Assembly: GCF_001625695.1 (NCBI RefSeq) | Contig: NZ_AUXY01000096.1 | Span: 21,350 to 85,349, forward strand | Direction of reading: 5' to 3' | Source of the DNA: Pseudoalteromonas luteoviolacea H33-S | Lineage (GTDB): Bacteria; Pseudomonadota; Gammaproteobacteria; Enterobacterales; Alteromonadaceae | DNA length: 64,000 nucleotides | Part shown: piece by piece, positions 61,896 to 64,000 of the stretch | Layout: each line of letters starts with the position of its first letter | How positions within the stretch are numbered: the first letter of the stretch is position 1 | Program-made: the position numbers and the translations under genes | The notes under the pieces: model-generated | Told to the model about the DNA's origin: nothing | Seen by the model: only the letters and a program-made list of their open reading frames with translations | The model's database searches: none

Positions 61896-63959
61896 ATGCA
61901 GTTTGAACGCTTTCTGTTAAATGATGTTTTGATAGATACCCAAAAAATGAGTGTCAAAGTGGACGGAATATGGCGGCCACTTGAGCACAAACAGCTTGCA
62001 TTGATAAGGTTGTTAATTGAGAAATCTCCTGAACCTGTCAGCAGGGATGAGATAATTAATCAACTATGGCCAAATCTTGTGGTTAGTGACAACTCTGTCA
62101 GTCAACTCGTGGCACAAATTAGGAAAACGCTTAATGATACATCTAAAGAGCCTACCTTTATAAAAACAGTACCTCGGCTTGGTTATCAGTGTATTGCTAT
62201 TGTTGCAAATGCGCCAACATTAGCTCAGAGGGCAAATTCTCCGCAAAAGAATATACCAATTCACTGGCTTGTTTTGGGAGCCTTTCTTGGCTTTATTATT
62301 ACTTTTATCGCTTTGTTTGATTTTAATATATTTAAATCTACACCAAAAATTAAATATATCTCTAGGATTACTTCTTCTCCGGGGGCCGAAGCTTATTTAA
62401 GTTTTTCTCCAAATGGTCGTTTTTTGGCTTACAGTCAAATTGTAGCAGGTCAAAGTCAATATGATTTGGTAGTGCACGATCTCCAAACAAACTCTTCTCA
62501 TACAATTAAATCATCAGGTTATAGTGAGCAAGCACCGAATTGGTCTGAAGATGGAAAATGGCTGTTATATTATCGATATAGCCCATTTAGTTGTGAGGTA
62601 AGAGGTTTATCCGTTCACAATGCTATTGAATTGTGGCGTTTAAATCGGGATGTATCATTATTAGAATGTGATAGCGCACAAGTTCCTCAAAAAGTGATAT
62701 TAAATAAATCTGGTCAGCTCTTTGTAAACGAGATGAGCCAAGGGGAAAAGGGGATAGTGAAATATAATATATATATGGACGATATTAATAATTTATCATT
62801 ATCAAAAAAAGAGATCGTTGCTCAAGCTGAGGCTTATCGGTCCCGCGGTGACCAAATTATCTATAAGCAAGATTTGCAATGGGTACAAGGGACTATTGGT
62901 AAAGACGGTGAGATCAGGAAGACAGGGCTAGTTGAGGTAGGTGATGAGCCGTATTTTGGCTTAACTGACGGAAGTTGGTTGAGTGCTGGTAGCGAGTTAA
63001 AGTTACATTCACCCGGTCAGCAGAGCAGCACCTTGTATAAGCCTTATGGCGAAATATCTGAAATTGCCATTAACAGTGAAACCGGCTTAATAGCGCATAC
63101 AGAGGGCAGTGCCGAAGTTAATCTCTATGAGTTTTCTATCACATCTGATACGTTTACGGCCGTTTCTTCAAACTCAAGAATTGATACGCAGGCCACAATT
63201 TCAAGTGATGGAATGCAGGTGGCATATGTCTCAACGACACCACATGCTGACCCTCAAATCACACATGTTGAAGTATGGCTAAAGCACCGTTTTAAGTCGA
63301 GTCCTAATCTTTTAACAAGTTTACTGAAAAAGGATAAACCTAAGCTGCTGCTTTTTTCTCCTAATGGTGAATACTTAGCTATGCTGAGCGAGTCTAATAC
63401 ACTATTTATAATCAATACCTTTTCAAAAATCCCTCGTTCGGTGATTAAGGAAAATCAAACTCTGCAGAATATATATTGGTCAAACGATGGAAAGTCATTG
63501 TATTTTAAAACAATAGAAGAGAAGCGTTCGCAGTTTTGGAAACATGAAATAGCTAGCGCGAGTAATACGCTTCTGCCTGAACTAGAGCAACCCTATACGG
63601 CATTAATTAATAAAAATGAAAGTTTTGACTCATATATAAATGATATTGGTGTATATTTATATGAAGCATTACAGGGAGAAGTGCCGCTTCATCATCTTTC
63701 TTATTCGTTAGAATTATATCGCCCTGCAATATACAAAGGTGGTATTTATTATGTGGTGAGGCAAGGGCATCAATTATCATTGTTTAACTACAACATAAAA
63801 GAGCAGACTAATGAGTTTATTTCTGATGTTGGGCTTTATCTATATGATGTAAATGTGGAGCTAGGGTTGAGTGCAACCAGTGACGGTGAATATATTATAA
63901 TCAATCGAATAGAAAATCTGGAAATGGATATTGTCCTTCATGAGTTTTTAACGGATTAG
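61896..63959 (+). CDS. CadC-like transmembrane regulator with TolB-like beta-propeller sensor
   Basis: Membrane-integrated regulator of 687 residues. Residues 1-105 are an OmpR-type winged helix (PLEHKQLALIRLLIEKSPEPVSRDEIINQLW in parts, VSDNSVSQLVAQIRK, PRLGYQC). One membrane helix is at about 127-150, followed by a periplasmic beta-propeller (about 165-680) with blades such as YLSFSPNGRFLAYSQ, NWSEDGKWLLYYR, ISSDGMQVAYVST and YWSNDGKSLYFK. This architecture is frequent in marine Alteromonadales beside TonB-receptor and peptidase genes. The divergent receptor gene is the probable target. It reads as more A+T rich than its neighbours (by eye, not computed). Confidence 0.9.
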   Translation: MQFERFLLNDVLIDTQKMSVKVDGIWRPLEHKQLALIRLLIEKSPEPVSRDEIINQLWPNLVVSDNSVSQLVAQIRKTLNDTSKEPTFIKTVPRLGYQCIAIVANAPTLAQRANSPQKNIPIHWLVLGAFLGFIITFIALFDFNIFKSTPKIKYISRITSSPGAEAYLSFSPNGRFLAYSQIVAGQSQYDLVVHDLQTNSSHTIKSSGYSEQAPNWSEDGKWLLYYRYSPFSCEVRGLSVHNAIELWRLNRDVSLLECDSAQVPQKVILNKSGQLFVNEMSQGEKGIVKYNIYMDDINNLSLSKKEIVAQAEAYRSRGDQIIYKQDLQWVQGTIGKDGEIRKTGLVEVGDEPYFGLTDGSWLSAGSELKLHSPGQQSSTLYKPYGEISEIAINSETGLIAHTEGSAEVNLYEFSITSDTFTAVSSNSRIDTQATISSDGMQVAYVSTTPHADPQITHVEVWLKHRFKSSPNLLTSLLKKDKPKLLLFSPNGEYLAMLSESNTLFIINTFSKIPRSVIKENQTLQNIYWSNDGKSLYFKTIEEKRSQFWKHEIASASNTLLPELEQPYTALINKNESFDSYINDIGVYLYEALQGEVPLHHLSYSLELYRPAIYKGGIYYVVRQGHQLSLFNYNIKEQTNEFISDVGLYLYDVNVELGLSATSDGEYIIINRIENLEMDIVLHEFLTD

Positions 63960-64000
63960 ATGTGTTTTTGTATTATTTGTGGCCTTGTTTCCTAAATATT

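Overview
The window looks like chromosomal DNA from a marine gammaproteobacterium of the order Alteromonadales, most probably Pseudoalteromonas. This rests on an A+T-rich composition judged by eye, a close match to gammaproteobacterial dbpA, aldB and soxR, a large set of exported peptidases and serine hydrolases, a TonB-dependent receptor of the kind common in marine heterotrophs, CadC-like transmembrane regulators, and a pilin-like domain resembling MSHA pilins. I saw no rRNA, tRNA, CRISPR array, transposase or phage genes.

Layout. Positions 1-9.3 kb hold the 3'-truncated dbpA helicase gene, small membrane proteins and lipoproteins, a two-gene ABC exporter of the YbbA/YbbP type and an exported serine hydrolase. 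9.8-15.6 kb holds an exported beta-propeller protein with a pilin-like C-terminus, a chemoreceptor with a structured leader, a C39-like protease, a GNAT acetyltransferase and a cold-shock protein. 15.8-21.2 kb is the most striking accessory island: a DUF2235 (Tle1-like) phospholipase effector followed by six tandem, mosaic lipoprotein paralogues that look like immunity proteins. 21.4-31.2 kb holds a PhzF-like enzyme, membrane proteins, a GlxA-type regulator, an esterase-like hydrolase, a kexin-like subtilase with a small downstream partner, and an S41 peptidase.

31.4-39.5 kb is regulatory and metabolic: a DUF885 peptidase, SoxR with a clear SoxR-type promoter facing a flavodoxin-fold reductase, an AraC regulator divergent from aldB, and a LysR regulator divergent from a LysE-type exporter, then a histone-deacetylase-like hydrolase. 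39.8-43.2 kb is a DUF1800/DUF1501 pair. 43.5-51.2 kb holds another exported serine hydrolase, small exported proteins, a DUF218 protein, an alpha/beta hydrolase and an unusual lipoprotein fusing an S41 peptidase to a beta-lactamase-type serine hydrolase. 51.4-64 kb holds a SUMF1-domain secreted protein, two CadC-like membrane regulators, a class III nucleotide cyclase, an S9 prolyl oligopeptidase and a TonB-dependent receptor.

How the genes work together. The common theme is breakdown and uptake of peptides and other polymers outside or in the envelope, controlled by membrane-spanning regulators encoded beside their likely targets, plus one probable interbacterial toxin-immunity locus. Several non-coding signals stand out: three perfect hairpins with a possible loop-loop contact at about 45.1 kb, a 36-bp near-perfect palindrome at 9.5 kb, a SoxR box with a 19-bp promoter spacer at 33.7 kb, and two intrinsic-terminator-like palindromes that lie inside the coding ends of convergent regulator genes (36.8 and 53.2 kb).
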